From NCBI GenBank assembly GCA_013297985.1, contig JAAFIY010000002.1, forward strand, positions 20,578 to 84,577: a stretch of 64,000 bases of DNA, in the 5' to 3' direction. Under the pieces are notes generated by a model, which saw only the letters and a list, made by a program, of their open reading frames with translations, had not been told where the DNA came from and ran no database searches. The stretch comes from Comamonadaceae bacterium (GTDB lineage: Bacteria > Pseudomonadota > Gammaproteobacteria > Burkholderiales > Burkholderiaceae_C). Made by a program: the position numbers and the translations under genes. Of this stretch, positions 35,839-44,955 are shown in pieces; position 1 is the stretch's first letter; the number at the start of each line of letters is the position of its first letter.

Positions 35839-36294
35839 TTACGCTGCTTTCGCCACACGCTCAATAGCCGCAATGATTTGGTTGTATGTGCCACAGCGGC
35901 AAATGTTGCCCGCCATGTGCTCAACGATTTGAGCGCGCGAAGGCGTCTTGTTTTTCTCGAGGAGCGCCGCTGCCTGCATGATCTGCCCGCTTTGGCAATA
36001 GCCGCACTGTGGTGCCTGCTCAATGATCCAGGCTTTTTGTAGAGGATGATCTCCCTTAGGCGATAGCCCTTCAATCGTGGTAACCTTTTTGCCTACCAGC
36101 ATTGAGGTCGGCGTTACACAAGCCCTGACAGGTTGTCCGTCCACGTGTACCGTGCATGCACCGCATTGCGCCAAACCGCAGCCAAATTTAGTGCCCGTCA
36201 TATTGAGCACGTCGCGCAATACCCAAAGAAGCGGCGTGGATGGCTCGGTATCAACCGAAACAGTTTTGCCATTGATCGACAGCGGTATCGCCAT
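35839..36294 (-). CDS. (2Fe-2S) subunit of the molybdenum hydroxylase
   Basis: 151 residues from ATG 36294, preceded by an AGGAG. It has the two iron-sulfur centres of this family: the plant-ferredoxin type [15 protein letters not shown] near residue 40, with a fourth cysteine in VRACVT, and the C-terminal helical type [11 protein letters not shown] plus GNICRCGTY near 98-135. It passes electrons from the Mo site of the large subunit encoded 8 bp downstream. A longer upstream frame is ignored because the ferredoxin fold starts at [12 protein letters not shown]. Confidence 0.92.
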   Translation of the reverse strand: MAIPLSINGKTVSVDTEPSTPLLWVLRDVLNMTGTKFGCGLAQCGACTVHVDGQPVRACVTPTSMLVGKKVTTIEGLSPKGDHPLQKAWIIEQAPQCGYCQSGQIMQAAALLEKNKTPSRAQIVEHMAGNICRCGTYNQIIAAIERVAKAA

Positions 36295-36449
36295 AGTTGA
36301 CTCCTGATAGAACAAATAAAATGATAAACATGAGCGTGTGGGTGCGCCTGCCAGTTCCTTCGCGACGCATGCCAATACCTCCAAAGTTGACGGCGCTGGG
36401 CCGGGGCGCAGGCGCGCCCTGCTAGTCTTTTGGGCTACAGGAGGAGTGC

Positions 36450-37337
36450 ATGTACCTATCGCGTCTTAAAGAACTGTGCGACTACCACTACGTAGAACAA
36501 CGCAGTGAAGCGCAGCCCCTGCCTGGGCTGTCGGTTTTTTGCCGGGTGGCCCCCAGCGCGATGGAGGGCTGGATGTACGAACCGGTGCTGTGCCTGGTCG
36601 TGCAAGGCAGCAAGGTGGCTTCGACCGGCGTTCAGACGGTAGATCTCCAGCCCGGCGACGCGCTGATCGTGAGTCACGACTTGCCCGTGGTTTCACAGAT
36701 CACCACGGCCTCTGCGCAGCAGCCCTACCTTGCGGTGATCCTTGCGTTCGATCTGCAACTGCTTCACAGCCTCACCGACGACGTCGGTCAGTTGCCGCTG
36801 TCCAACGTCGGCGCGCGGTCCATGTGCAAAGGCCCGGCTGAAGCAGCCTGGCTTGAGCCTTTGGTCAGGTACTTCGAGTTGATGGGTAGCCAGTCAGATG
36901 CGAAGGTGCTCGGCCCTTCGACCTTGAGAGAAATTCACTACCGGCTACTGCTGTCTCCGATGGGAGCGATGTTGCGCAACCTCTTGGTGGCAGATGGACA
37001 TGCGAGTCGGGTTGCCAAGGCGATCCGCCAGCTGAGGTCCCAATATCGCCTGCCGTTGAAGGTCCCAGATCTGGCCAGAACGGCCGGAATGAGCGCCTCG
37101 TCGTTCCACGAACACTTCAAGGCCATCACCGGAACGACGCCACTCCAGTACCAAAAAGACCTGCGATTGATTGAAGCCCAAGCCTTGCTGAAAACGCTAA
37201 GCCACACCGTGTCGGAGGCTGCCTATGTGGTGGGCTACGAAAGCCCAAGCCACTTCAGTCGCGACTTCAGCCGAAAGTTTGGCGTGCCCCCCAGTCGCGG
37301 GGCAAGCTCGTCGGATGCCGACCGCGCAGCGCGTTGA
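36450..37337 (+). CDS. AraC-family transcriptional regulator
   Basis: 295 residues. N-terminal AraC_N-type cupin domain ([20 protein letters not shown] and [16 protein letters not shown], residues 40-130) and C-terminal double helix-turn-helix at about 185-285 ([21 protein letters not shown] and [20 protein letters not shown]). The ATG is preceded by AGGAG. Divergent from the molybdenum hydroxylase operon with a 155-bp gap, so it is the likely local regulator; the inducer may be the aldehyde or heterocycle substrate (inference). Confidence 0.92.
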   Translation: MYLSRLKELCDYHYVEQRSEAQPLPGLSVFCRVAPSAMEGWMYEPVLCLVVQGSKVASTGVQTVDLQPGDALIVSHDLPVVSQITTASAQQPYLAVILAFDLQLLHSLTDDVGQLPLSNVGARSMCKGPAEAAWLEPLVRYFELMGSQSDAKVLGPSTLREIHYRLLLSPMGAMLRNLLVADGHASRVAKAIRQLRSQYRLPLKVPDLARTAGMSASSFHEHFKAITGTTPLQYQKDLRLIEAQALLKTLSHTVSEAAYVVGYESPSHFSRDFSRKFGVPPSRGASSSDADRAAR

Positions 37338-37706
37338 ATTGGGCGTTGCGTCGGCCTTCAACGGCAGCCTTGGGCGTGGCGCGTCGCAACCCCAACCCAC
37401 CGAATCCTCCCGGGACCGCCCGGCACCAATGTGCGACGCCGCTGTGTGCCGCTGGGCGATCAGCATGCACGCTGGAGCTCGGAGCCCGAGCCACTCGATT
37501 CCAAACTAAAACTTTGGTTTTTCATAGGCATTAGGCGCATTGCGTTGGGCTGCTCCGGGCCCTAAAGTTCACTCATCGGGTTTGAGTTGATCTAAGAGGT
37601 ATTTGAACTTTTCACGGTGAGCCGACCAAGTTTAGTTATTGAATTGATCAGATAACCAGATGAAATTCTTAGCCTCTGCGCCGCCCCAAAACACTTAGGA
37701 ACTGCC
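37338..37706. other. Intergenic region with no recognised gene
   Basis: 369 bp between the AraC gene and the DUF4287/DUF5655 gene. The left half is GC-rich and contains GGCGCGTCGCAACCCCAA, loosely similar to a motif at 41202-41228 and 42435-42449. The right half is AT-richer and probably contains the promoter of the next gene. I see no RNA gene, terminator or clear promoter. Confidence 0.5.
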
Positions 37707-38258
37707 ATGGACAAAACCGCTGCCGCAATGATCGAAAACATGTTGGCCAAGACGGGTCATTCATTAGATGAGTGGAAAAAAATCATCTCCAAAGCAAAAC
37801 TAGTCAAGCATGGTGAGATCGTCAAGTTTCTAAAAGAAACCCATCAAATCACGCACGGCTATGCCTCTGAAATCGCCCTCAAAGCATTGGCGTCAGACGC
37901 CGACTCTGCCGCCGACACGGCCCCGTTGGTGGAAGCTCAGTACAAAGGCAAAGAGCATTTTAAGCCCTTGTATGAGCGTCTGATTGCTGAAGTCACCGGT
38001 TTTGGGGGCGAGTTTGAGATTGCCCCCAAAAAGACCTATGTGGCGCTGCGCCGCAAAAAGCAGTTTGTAATTCTGAATCCAGCCACCAAAACCCGGTTTG
38101 AAATTGGCTTTAATTTGAAGGGCGTTGAGCCCAAAGGCAAACTCGAAGCGGAGAAGCCCGACGGGATTTGTTCGCACAAAATCAGTTTGTCGGACATCGG
38201 CGGAATCGATGCCGAGGTTGTCAGCTGGATCCGCATGGCTTTTGACAAAGCTGCTTGA
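37707..38258 (+). CDS. DUF4287 / DUF5655 domain protein
   Basis: 183 residues with two small domains of unknown function. DUF4287 is at about 3-62 (MLAKTGHSLDEWKKIISKAK and KHGEIVKFLKETHQITHGYA). DUF5655 is at about 75-180 (KEHFKPLYERLIAEVTGFGG, APKKTYVALRRKKQFVIL). No signal peptide or membrane segment, so cytoplasmic. The pairing of these domains is widespread in soil bacteria; no function is established. It has its own upstream region and no operon partner. Confidence 0.8.
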   Translation: MDKTAAAMIENMLAKTGHSLDEWKKIISKAKLVKHGEIVKFLKETHQITHGYASEIALKALASDADSAADTAPLVEAQYKGKEHFKPLYERLIAEVTGFGGEFEIAPKKTYVALRRKKQFVILNPATKTRFEIGFNLKGVEPKGKLEAEKPDGICSHKISLSDIGGIDAEVVSWIRMAFDKAA

Positions 38259-38437
38259 CCTGCGTGGCTTCGACTCAGCACCCATGGGGCGGTGGCTTAG
38301 TCATTGGGTGGCCGAGGTAGGTTGATTGGGCGACTTCGTCCACCTCAACTGAGTAGGTGGTGCGGAAAAGCCAATCCGCCGCGCTGCCAGCTCTCAATTC
38401 GGTGCGATCCAGCTGGCCTGATGTTTACCCGGGCTAG

Positions 38438-39388
38438 CTAAGCCCCGACCCATTCAAAAGGTGCCAAAAGCTTTTCAGGCGAGGTGTGTAAATCCCTCTC
38501 GCCTTCAAGCTCAGCGAGAATATAGTCTACCATGGCTCGGGTGCGCAACGGCAAATTTCTTCGGCTCGGGTAATATAAATAGGAAATCAGATCCATGCTA
38601 ATTGATGAGGTGAGCACCGGAACCAGGCGACCTAGTCGAATTTCCGGCATCACCAAAGGCAAAGGCAGGCAAACCAATCCAACGCCGTGTTGCCCAGCAG
38701 TCAGCAACGCGGAGAAATCATTCAGACAGAGATTGCCGTTAAGCTCTGCATTCAGTTTTTGGTCCAAATTGTTTAGAAACCACGGCATAGGCTGCTGGCT
38801 GCCGATGCGTGAAAACCGCAGGCAGTTGTGCTGGCGTAGATCTTCAAGCGCGGAGGGTGCACCTCGCAGACGAAGGTATTCTGGGCTTGCGCACACCACA
38901 AATGGCAGGGGTGCGATCGGGCTCGCGACCAGGGAACTGTCTTTCATGTACCCCACGCGAATACCGATGTCGTAGGCCTGCGCCACCATACTGCTAACGG
39001 CATCGTCCAGGTGAAGTTCAACTTGCACCCGTGGATGCATGCCATGAAATCGCTCCACGATTGGCAGTACGTAGCCAGTGGCCAAGGGGGCAGCGCAGGT
39101 CACCCGCACCAAGCCTGAGAGCGACTTGTGACTGTTCTCAATCACCGCCTGCGCGGCTTCGAGCTCGCGCAGCGGGCCCAGGCACTGCTTGTAGAACTGG
39201 TGGCCTTCAGCAGTCAGGCTGAGCTTGCGGGTTGTGCGCTGAAACAGCCGCACCCCTAGTTGGCGCTCGAGCGTCGCCACGTTTTTGCTCACGGCTACAG
39301 CACTCACGCCCTGCAACTTGGCCGCTGCCGCGAAGCTGCCGCAGCCAGCCACGGCCGCAAAACTGCTGATGCCTTTGAGACTTTTCAT
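38438..39388 (-). CDS. LysR-family transcriptional regulator
   Basis: 316 residues from ATG 39388 (MKSLKGISSF). Winged helix-turn-helix in residues 1-62 (FAAVAGCGSFAAAAKLQGVSAVAVSKNVATLERQLGVRL, split over two helices) and the LysR effector domain from GLVRVTCAAPLATGYVLP. It belongs to the DsdC/YafC-like branch that often represses a neighbouring gene. Divergent from a small membrane protein across 121 bp, its probable target. Confidence 0.88.
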   Translation of the reverse strand: MKSLKGISSFAAVAGCGSFAAAAKLQGVSAVAVSKNVATLERQLGVRLFQRTTRKLSLTAEGHQFYKQCLGPLRELEAAQAVIENSHKSLSGLVRVTCAAPLATGYVLPIVERFHGMHPRVQVELHLDDAVSSMVAQAYDIGIRVGYMKDSSLVASPIAPLPFVVCASPEYLRLRGAPSALEDLRQHNCLRFSRIGSQQPMPWFLNNLDQKLNAELNGNLCLNDFSALLTAGQHGVGLVCLPLPLVMPEIRLGRLVPVLTSSISMDLISYLYYPSRRNLPLRTRAMVDYILAELEGERDLHTSPEKLLAPFEWVGA

Positions 39389-39509
39389 GTGGGTGCGCCG
39401 GGCAATTGCTAACCAAAGGTTAAGCATGATCTTACCCATCGGGCGGCTGGGCAAGTGGACTGCGTCGGCCTAGCATGGGTCTTGGTCGAACACAACGCAG
39501 GTCCAACCC

Positions 39510-40001
39510 ATGAACACACTCTTGGCCAATATTTTCTTTAGTTTGCTCGTTTTTGGCGCGGCGTATCACTGGCTATTAAAACCAATGTTGCCACGGCTGA
39601 ACCCGCATACGGTGTTGATTCCAGTCTTGCTGCTGCACAGCATGCGCCACCTAGGCCTGATGTTCCTCACCACCGGCGTGGCATCCACCCAAATGCCGCC
39701 GCAATTCGCCGTTCCTGCCGCCGCAGGAGATTTCTTGGCAGCAGTGCTGGCGTTTGCAAGTGCAATGGCCATTCAGTACAAAAAAAGATTCGCAATGGCG
39801 TTGGTTTGGCTATTTACTTGGGTTGGCATCGCTGATTTTGCCATGGCGGTTGTGCTTTCGCGTTTGTATGACGCAGCTAATTACATGGGTGGGTCATATT
39901 GGATTCCGGCGTTCTGGGTGCCCATGCTCATCGTGGGGCACGTCGCGATAATTAGGGTGCTGCGTGATATGAAGTCGAAAGGGATGACTTTCGCGCAATA
40001 G
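39510..40001 (+). CDS. Small integral membrane protein, unknown function
   Basis: 163 residues, four predicted membrane segments at about 5-23, 35-55, 70-87 and 92-117, with a further hydrophobic stretch at 135-152. Charged residues are mostly at the C-terminal tail (RVLRDMKSKGMTFAQ). I recognise no catalytic motif. Hydrophobic proteins of this size next to a divergent LysR gene are common in proteobacteria, but I cannot assign a role. Confidence 0.7.
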   Translation: MNTLLANIFFSLLVFGAAYHWLLKPMLPRLNPHTVLIPVLLLHSMRHLGLMFLTTGVASTQMPPQFAVPAAAGDFLAAVLAFASAMAIQYKKRFAMALVWLFTWVGIADFAMAVVLSRLYDAANYMGGSYWIPAFWVPMLIVGHVAIIRVLRDMKSKGMTFAQ

Positions 40002-40104
40002 GTTGCAGGTAACGGCGGTACCGGCGCCCAGGGCTACCTCGGTTTCCAATAGCGCAGTTCGATGGGTCGATGTCTGCGACAATTAGTTGAATGGATATTA
40101 GATA

Positions 40105-41097
40105 ATGATAATACGTCTGCTTGTTCGAATCGGTGTTGGCCTAATTTTGGTGGCCGCGGTCTTGGGGTGTGCGGGCCCATTGCCTGCTGGAGGCACCCAG
40201 CCGATTTACGACAGTTACGTGGCGCAGTTCAATCTTGAACAGCGTCCCCAGACCACAATGATCACCCGGCCCGACGGCCACCGTATACACGCCCGACAAT
40301 TTGGGCTTGAGCACCAGGGTCGATCGCCCACCCTGGTGATGATGCACGGCTTTCCAGATAACCAACATTTATACGATGCGCTGATACCAGAGCTGGCTGA
40401 TCGATTTCATGTGGTGACCTTTGATTTTCTAGGTTCGGGCCAGTCCGAAAAACCAGCAGCCCATGTCTATGACGTGTCGAGCCAACGCACTGATTTAGAG
40501 TCGGTAGTTAAGGCGCTGGGCTTGAATAGGATCGTGCCCGTGGTTCATGATCTTTCTGGTCAGGCGGGAATCGACTGGGCGCTAGACAATGAATCGCAAA
40601 CTGTGGCATTGGTATTGCTGAATACGTATTACTCGCCCATGGTCAGTCTTGTAGCCCCGGAGGCCATCCAATTTTATTCCACACCCGGCGTATTGCGAGA
40701 CATCATGGTGTGGGGTTCAATGAAATCTGGTGGAAACTTTCAGAACGGGGTGGCGAGTCAGCTGGCCAAGTTCTTTAGCAATGATGTAGCACGAGATAAA
40801 TATCTTCCCATCGTCACCCACGGGGCAAGTGACATTCGTCCGGCCTTCTTTAGCTCGACTGCGCTTCTGTGGCCTGAGTTGGAGGCTAGGCGCGTCAGCG
40901 GACCGCGCTTGCAGCAATTCAAAAAGCCAGTGCATATCGTGTTCGGGGCAGATGATCCGTATCTGAATACTGGCGTAGCGGCTGAATTTACAGACCTGTT
41001 TCCCGCTGGCGCGTTACACCTGATTTCGGGTGCGGGCCACTATGTTCAGTTGGATGCCCCACAGCGGGTCGGGCGCATCCTTCGCGAGTCTCTGTGA
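40105..41097 (+). CDS. Alpha/beta hydrolase, Asp-nucleophile type, lipoprotein or exported
   Basis: 330 residues. Likely lipoprotein signal with Cys22 in AVLGCAG. Alpha/beta hydrolase fold: oxyanion-region HGFPDNQ at 81-87, FDFLGSGQSEKP near 107, nucleophile elbow VVHDLSGQ with Asp149, and the C-terminal GAGHYVQLDAP carrying the catalytic His. Asp in place of Ser at the elbow places it with haloalkane dehalogenases and epoxide hydrolases rather than esterases. Substrate unknown. No clear operon partner. Confidence 0.82.
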   Translation: MIIRLLVRIGVGLILVAAVLGCAGPLPAGGTQPIYDSYVAQFNLEQRPQTTMITRPDGHRIHARQFGLEHQGRSPTLVMMHGFPDNQHLYDALIPELADRFHVVTFDFLGSGQSEKPAAHVYDVSSQRTDLESVVKALGLNRIVPVVHDLSGQAGIDWALDNESQTVALVLLNTYYSPMVSLVAPEAIQFYSTPGVLRDIMVWGSMKSGGNFQNGVASQLAKFFSNDVARDKYLPIVTHGASDIRPAFFSSTALLWPELEARRVSGPRLQQFKKPVHIVFGADDPYLNTGVAAEFTDLFPAGALHLISGAGHYVQLDAPQRVGRILRESL

Positions 41098-41201
41098 GGG
41101 CGCTCTGTGGAGGCGGGTAGGCCACCCGTGCGGGTCTTGAGCGACGCCGGGCGTTGATAGGGCCGGTGGTTGGGCCAGTGGTCGGTTCGGTCGCGTCCGT
41201 A

Positions 41202-41228
41202 CGTGGCGAGCCAATCGCAGCCCCATCC
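41202..41228 (+). repeat. Short GC-rich motif shared with 42435-42449
   Basis: Contains CCAATCGCAGCCCCA at 41211-41225; the same 15-mer is at 42435-42449, and a looser relative at about 37374-37396. It lies in the non-coding gap between the alpha/beta hydrolase and SDR genes. It could be the trace of a dispersed repeat. Confidence 0.4.
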
Positions 41229-41355
41229 AAACAAGGCAGTTTTGGACAAGCCCGCACCGGCTCGCCTCGGAAGAATTCATCCCATCGCAATGACTGCATC
41301 ACACAGTGTGAAACGGGTTGCGTAGTGCTTGATTTCTTCTTTAGGAGCCCTTGTC

Positions 41356-42240
41356 ATGAACGCATCTCAAACCGTTGAACAACGCCGCCGCTTTTTGACT
41401 GGCGCCACCGCCGTCGCAGGTGCCGCCTTTGCCGCCGTGGGTGGCGCCGCCGCCGCCACCCAGGGCGCGGGCTCTGGCCGCAGTGCAGGCCGCTTTGCGG
41501 GCAAGGTGGTGTTGATCACCGGCGCCACCAGCGGTATTGGCCGCAGCGCCGCCGAGAAGTTTGCGGCCGAAGGGGCCAAGGTGATGTTTTGCGGCCGCCG
41601 CGAAGTGCTGGGCCGCGAAGTAGAGGCCGGTATCCGCCGCGCCGGGGGTGACGCCCGCTTCATGCGCGCTGACGTGACAGTACCCGCGCAGGTGGAGGCG
41701 TTGGTCAACGCTTGCGTGGCGCAATACGGCCGCATTGACATTGCCTTTAACAACGCGGGCAATGATCTGCCCGCCAAGTCGATTGCCGAGACCAGTTTTG
41801 AAGACTACGACAGCCTGATGAACACCCACGCCCGGGGCGTGTTTGCGGCGATGAAGTACGAGCTGCCTGTGATGTTGCGCCAGGGCGGCGGCCAAATCGT
41901 CAACACCGCCAGCGTGGGTGCGCACAACGCCTATGCGGGGGTGTCGGTCTACACGGCAGCCAAGGCGGCGGTGATGCACCTCACCAAGACGGCGGCGGTG
42001 GAATACGGCGACAAGAACATCCGCACCATGAGCATTTCGCCCGGCTGGGTGGACACCCCCATGATGGACCGCGCCACCAAAGCTTGGGGCATCACCAAAG
42101 AGCAAGCAGTGGCGGGGCAACCGTCCAAGCGCGCGGCCAAGCCTGAAGAAATCGCCGATGCGGTGATGTTTTTGGTCAGCGCCAATGCGGCCTACATCTC
42201 GGGTACCGATCTGCTCATCACCGGCGGCTGGCAGGGCTGA
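41356..42240 (+). CDS. SDR-family oxidoreductase with Tat-like signal
   Basis: 294 residues from ATG 41356, with AGGAG 12 nt upstream. Classical short-chain dehydrogenase: TGATSGIG cofactor loop at 55-62, NNAGND, and a catalytic Ser/Tyr/Lys in NTASVGAHNAYAGVSVYTAAK. The unusual part is the N-terminal 40 residues, RRRFLTGATAVAGAAFAAVG plus an Ala-rich stretch, resembling a twin-arginine signal. SDRs are normally cytoplasmic, so this one may work in the periplasm or be membrane anchored. Closest known type is glucose 1-dehydrogenase/FabG-like; substrate unknown. Confidence 0.87.
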   Translation: MNASQTVEQRRRFLTGATAVAGAAFAAVGGAAAATQGAGSGRSAGRFAGKVVLITGATSGIGRSAAEKFAAEGAKVMFCGRREVLGREVEAGIRRAGGDARFMRADVTVPAQVEALVNACVAQYGRIDIAFNNAGNDLPAKSIAETSFEDYDSLMNTHARGVFAAMKYELPVMLRQGGGQIVNTASVGAHNAYAGVSVYTAAKAAVMHLTKTAAVEYGDKNIRTMSISPGWVDTPMMDRATKAWGITKEQAVAGQPSKRAAKPEEIADAVMFLVSANAAYISGTDLLITGGWQG

Positions 42241-42302
42241 GCCCGGCGGGCGTGGCTAGGGTGGCTGGCCACCTCTGCACCAAAGAACAAATCAGCCCAT
42301 TG

Positions 42303-42344
42303 CGCCCTTAAACAGGGCGTAAGCAGCTATAAAAAGCGTAGCAA
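42303..42344 (+). repeat. Dispersed repeat, copy 7 (best consensus copy)
   Basis: CGCCCT-taaac-AGGGCG, then TAAGCA, then GCTAT-aaaaagc-GTAGC. Both hairpins are intact. It lies between the SDR gene and the Bug/sulfatase pair and is the first copy seen to the right of the guaA-linked island. Confidence 0.85.
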
Positions 42345-42479
42345 ATGGCCAGTGGCTGCCCGCGTGGCCTGGGTGCCCACGCCGGGCGCGGCTTGGGCTG
42401 GTGGTAAGGTGCTTGCGTAACCCAACTTAGGTGGCCAATCGCAGCCCCAAAGCTGGGTGCTCAACCCTTCGGAGGCCGC

Positions 42480-43490
42480 ATGCCCTTGCTCGCTCGTCCA
42501 CAAGCCCGATCCAGTCGCGGCCTGCAACGCATCCGCCGCTTGGGCCTGCTGCTCTGCCTAGTCACACTGCTGGCCCCCGCCATCGCCACCGCCCAAGACT
42601 GGCCCACCAAATCCGTCACGCTGGTGGTGCCGTTTCCGCCCGGCGGCTCCAACGATGTGGGCGCGCGGCTGGTGGGTGAAAGCGTGCGCAAGCGCATCGG
42701 CCACAACGTGTTGGTCGACAACAAACCAGGGGCCAACGGCGCCTTGGGGGTTGAGGCGGTGCTGCGCGCCCCCAAAGACCAACACACGCTGCTGGTGGCC
42801 TCAGATTCGGTGTCGCTGCTGCCGCTGTTTCGCCAGTCCAATTGGGATCTGACGAAGACCTTCACCCCGGTGGCGGTGTTGTCGTTTCAGCCCATCGTGG
42901 TGGTGACCGGCGCGCAAACCGGTATCAAAAGTCTGAAAGACGTGGCTGCAGCGGCCAAGGCCAAGCCCGATTCGGTGCCGTACGCCACATCAGGCCAGGG
43001 CTCGCTGCAGCATTTGGTGGGTGAACTGTTCTCGCAGAATATGGGCATTGACTTGCTGCACGTGCCCTACAAGGGCGGCGGCCAGGCCGTCAACGACGTG
43101 CTGGCGGGCCAGGTGCGGCTCGCAGCGTTGGGCGCTGCGGCCGTGTTGCCGCACATCAAATCAGGCAAGTTGGTGGCGTTGGCGGTAAGCACCAAACAAC
43201 GTTCACCCATGCTGCCCGATGTGCCCACGCTGGCTGAAAGCGGCGCGGGCGACATTGACGTGCCGCAGTGGTCAGCCGTGTTCGCGCTAGACGGCACACC
43301 GCCCGCCGCATTGGCCCGCATGCGGCGCAGCTTTGCCGACAGCCTGGGCGAGCCTGAAGTCAAGCAACAACTGCTGAACGCCGCCATGGAAACCGTCAAC
43401 ACCACGCCCGAGGCCTTTCAGCAGCGCATGCTGGCTGACCGTGAACGCTGGGCCAAGCTCATCAAAGAACGCAAGATTTCGCTGGACTGA
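42480..43490 (+). CDS. Bug-family tripartite tricarboxylate transporter substrate-binding protein
   Basis: 336 residues. Signal peptide ending near ATAQ40, then the Bug/TctC signature DWPTKSVTLVVPFPPGGSND and ARLVGESVRKRIG, and the ligand-loop region VPYKGGGQAVNDVLAGQV near 200. These periplasmic receptors are greatly amplified in Comamonadaceae and many are orphans without membrane partners, as here. It is 5 bp upstream of a sulfatase gene, so its ligand could be a sulfated compound or the desulfated product (inference). GGAGG stands 5 nt before the ATG. Confidence 0.9.
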   Translation: MPLLARPQARSSRGLQRIRRLGLLLCLVTLLAPAIATAQDWPTKSVTLVVPFPPGGSNDVGARLVGESVRKRIGHNVLVDNKPGANGALGVEAVLRAPKDQHTLLVASDSVSLLPLFRQSNWDLTKTFTPVAVLSFQPIVVVTGAQTGIKSLKDVAAAAKAKPDSVPYATSGQGSLQHLVGELFSQNMGIDLLHVPYKGGGQAVNDVLAGQVRLAALGAAAVLPHIKSGKLVALAVSTKQRSPMLPDVPTLAESGAGDIDVPQWSAVFALDGTPPAALARMRRSFADSLGEPEVKQQLLNAAMETVNTTPEAFQQRMLADRERWAKLIKERKISLD

Positions 43491-43495
43491 CGCGC

Positions 43496-44869
43496 ATGCA
43501 AACCACGCCGAAGCAGCCGCACATTGTTTTGGTGCTGGCCGACAACCTGGGTTGGGGTGAACTGGGCTGCTATGGCGGCGGCGCCTTGCGCGGCGCGCCC
43601 ACGCCGCGCATCGATGCGCTGGCGCAAGAGGGTTTGCGCTGCCTGAACTTCAATGTCGAAAGCGACTGCGTGCCCACCCGGTCAGCCTTAATGACGGGCC
43701 GCCACCCCATCCGCACCGGCGCCTTGCAATCGGTGCCTGCTGGGCTGCCGCAAGGCATTCACCCGTGGGAACAAACCTTGCCGCAGGTGCTGAAAGCCGC
43801 GGGCTACGCCACCGGCATGTTTGGCAAATGGCATTTGGGCGATAGAGAAGGGCGCTTTCCGCATCAGCGTGGGTTTGATGCTTGGTATGGCATACCCCGC
43901 ACGAGCAATGAGACGATGTTCACCAGCTCGCCAGGGTTTGATCCGACCGTGGTCGCCATACCGCAAGTGATGGAAGGCTTGGCAGGCCAACCCGCCCGCA
44001 ACGTGGCTGAGTACGACCTGGCCAAGCGCCGCTTGATTGACGGCGAACTCACCGCCAAATCCATCGCCTTCATGCGCCAGCACGCCCACAGCGGCCAGCC
44101 GTTTTTTCTGTACGTGCCGCTCACGCACCTGCACTTTCCCACCCTGGCGCACCCTGACTTTGCGGGCCGCAGCGGGGTGGGCGAATTTGCGGATTCGATG
44201 ATGGAAATGGATCATCGCGTGGGGCAGTTGCTAGACGAAGTGAACGCGCTGGGCATTGCGCAAGACACCCTGTTCATCTTTGCCAGCGACAACGGCCCCG
44301 AGTTCCGCCGCCCCTGGCGCGGCACCGCCGGGCCGTGGACGGGCACCTATCACACCGCCATGGAAGGTGGCCTGCGTGTGCCGCTGGTCGTGCGCTGGCC
44401 GGGGCGGGTGGCGGCCGGGCGGGTGAGTGATGACATCGTGCACGTCACTGATCTGTTCACCACGCTCATCGAGGCCGGTGGCGGCAAGCTGCCGCAAGAC
44501 CGCCCGATTGACGGCGCGAACCAGCTGCCGTGGCTCACAGGTGAAGCCGAACACTCGGCCCGCGAAGGCTTCGTGTTCCACATCAAGACCGAGCTTCGCG
44601 CTGCCAAGTGGCGCCACTGGAAGCTGCACTTTGTGTATGAAGACGAACCCAACCAAGGCACCCGGCACTTAGAAACCCCTTGGCTCTTTAACTTGAAGCG
44701 TGACCCTAAAGAAGAAACCGACGTGGCCATGGGAGAAGGCTGGGTGCGTGGGCCGATGCGGCGCATGGTGATGGCGTTTGAACAATCACTGCGCCAGCAT
44801 CCGCCCATCGCGCCGGGGGCGCCGGATGAGTTCAATGCGGCGGCCGCACACGGCAAACCGACACGCTGA
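43496..44869 (+). CDS. Arylsulfatase-type sulfatase
   Basis: 457 residues, sulfatase family. The formylglycine motif CVPTRSALMTGR (C-x-P-x-R) is near residue 61, so a maturase is needed to activate it. Metal-site residues are in VLADNLGWGELGCYGGG; Asn replaces the second Asp of the more common DDLG, as in one known subgroup. Also seen: FGKWHLGDREGRFPHQRGFD and the second metal site FASDNGPEFR near 263. No signal peptide, so cytoplasmic. Probably co-transcribed with the Bug binding protein. Confidence 0.88.
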   Translation: MQTTPKQPHIVLVLADNLGWGELGCYGGGALRGAPTPRIDALAQEGLRCLNFNVESDCVPTRSALMTGRHPIRTGALQSVPAGLPQGIHPWEQTLPQVLKAAGYATGMFGKWHLGDREGRFPHQRGFDAWYGIPRTSNETMFTSSPGFDPTVVAIPQVMEGLAGQPARNVAEYDLAKRRLIDGELTAKSIAFMRQHAHSGQPFFLYVPLTHLHFPTLAHPDFAGRSGVGEFADSMMEMDHRVGQLLDEVNALGIAQDTLFIFASDNGPEFRRPWRGTAGPWTGTYHTAMEGGLRVPLVVRWPGRVAAGRVSDDIVHVTDLFTTLIEAGGGKLPQDRPIDGANQLPWLTGEAEHSAREGFVFHIKTELRAAKWRHWKLHFVYEDEPNQGTRHLETPWLFNLKRDPKEETDVAMGEGWVRGPMRRMVMAFEQSLRQHPPIAPGAPDEFNAAAAHGKPTR

Positions 44870-44955
44870 TCTGCACCGGGGCCAAGGCCCACAGGCCTGT
44901 GGGCCAACTCGCCTCGGCTAACCTGCGCAGGTTGACCGTAACCAAAGTCGTCAAG

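Noticed and set aside
37328..37352. Fourth att-like site (GTTGAATTGGGCGTTGCG)
   Set aside because: Alignment to the guaA end needs a gap and several mismatches, and it overlaps the AraC stop codon; too weak to count.
37338..37706. Possible integron attC-like site (GGCGTT and TTAGGCGC-like motifs)
   Set aside because: The required paired core sites and symmetric arms are not present; only short matches are seen.
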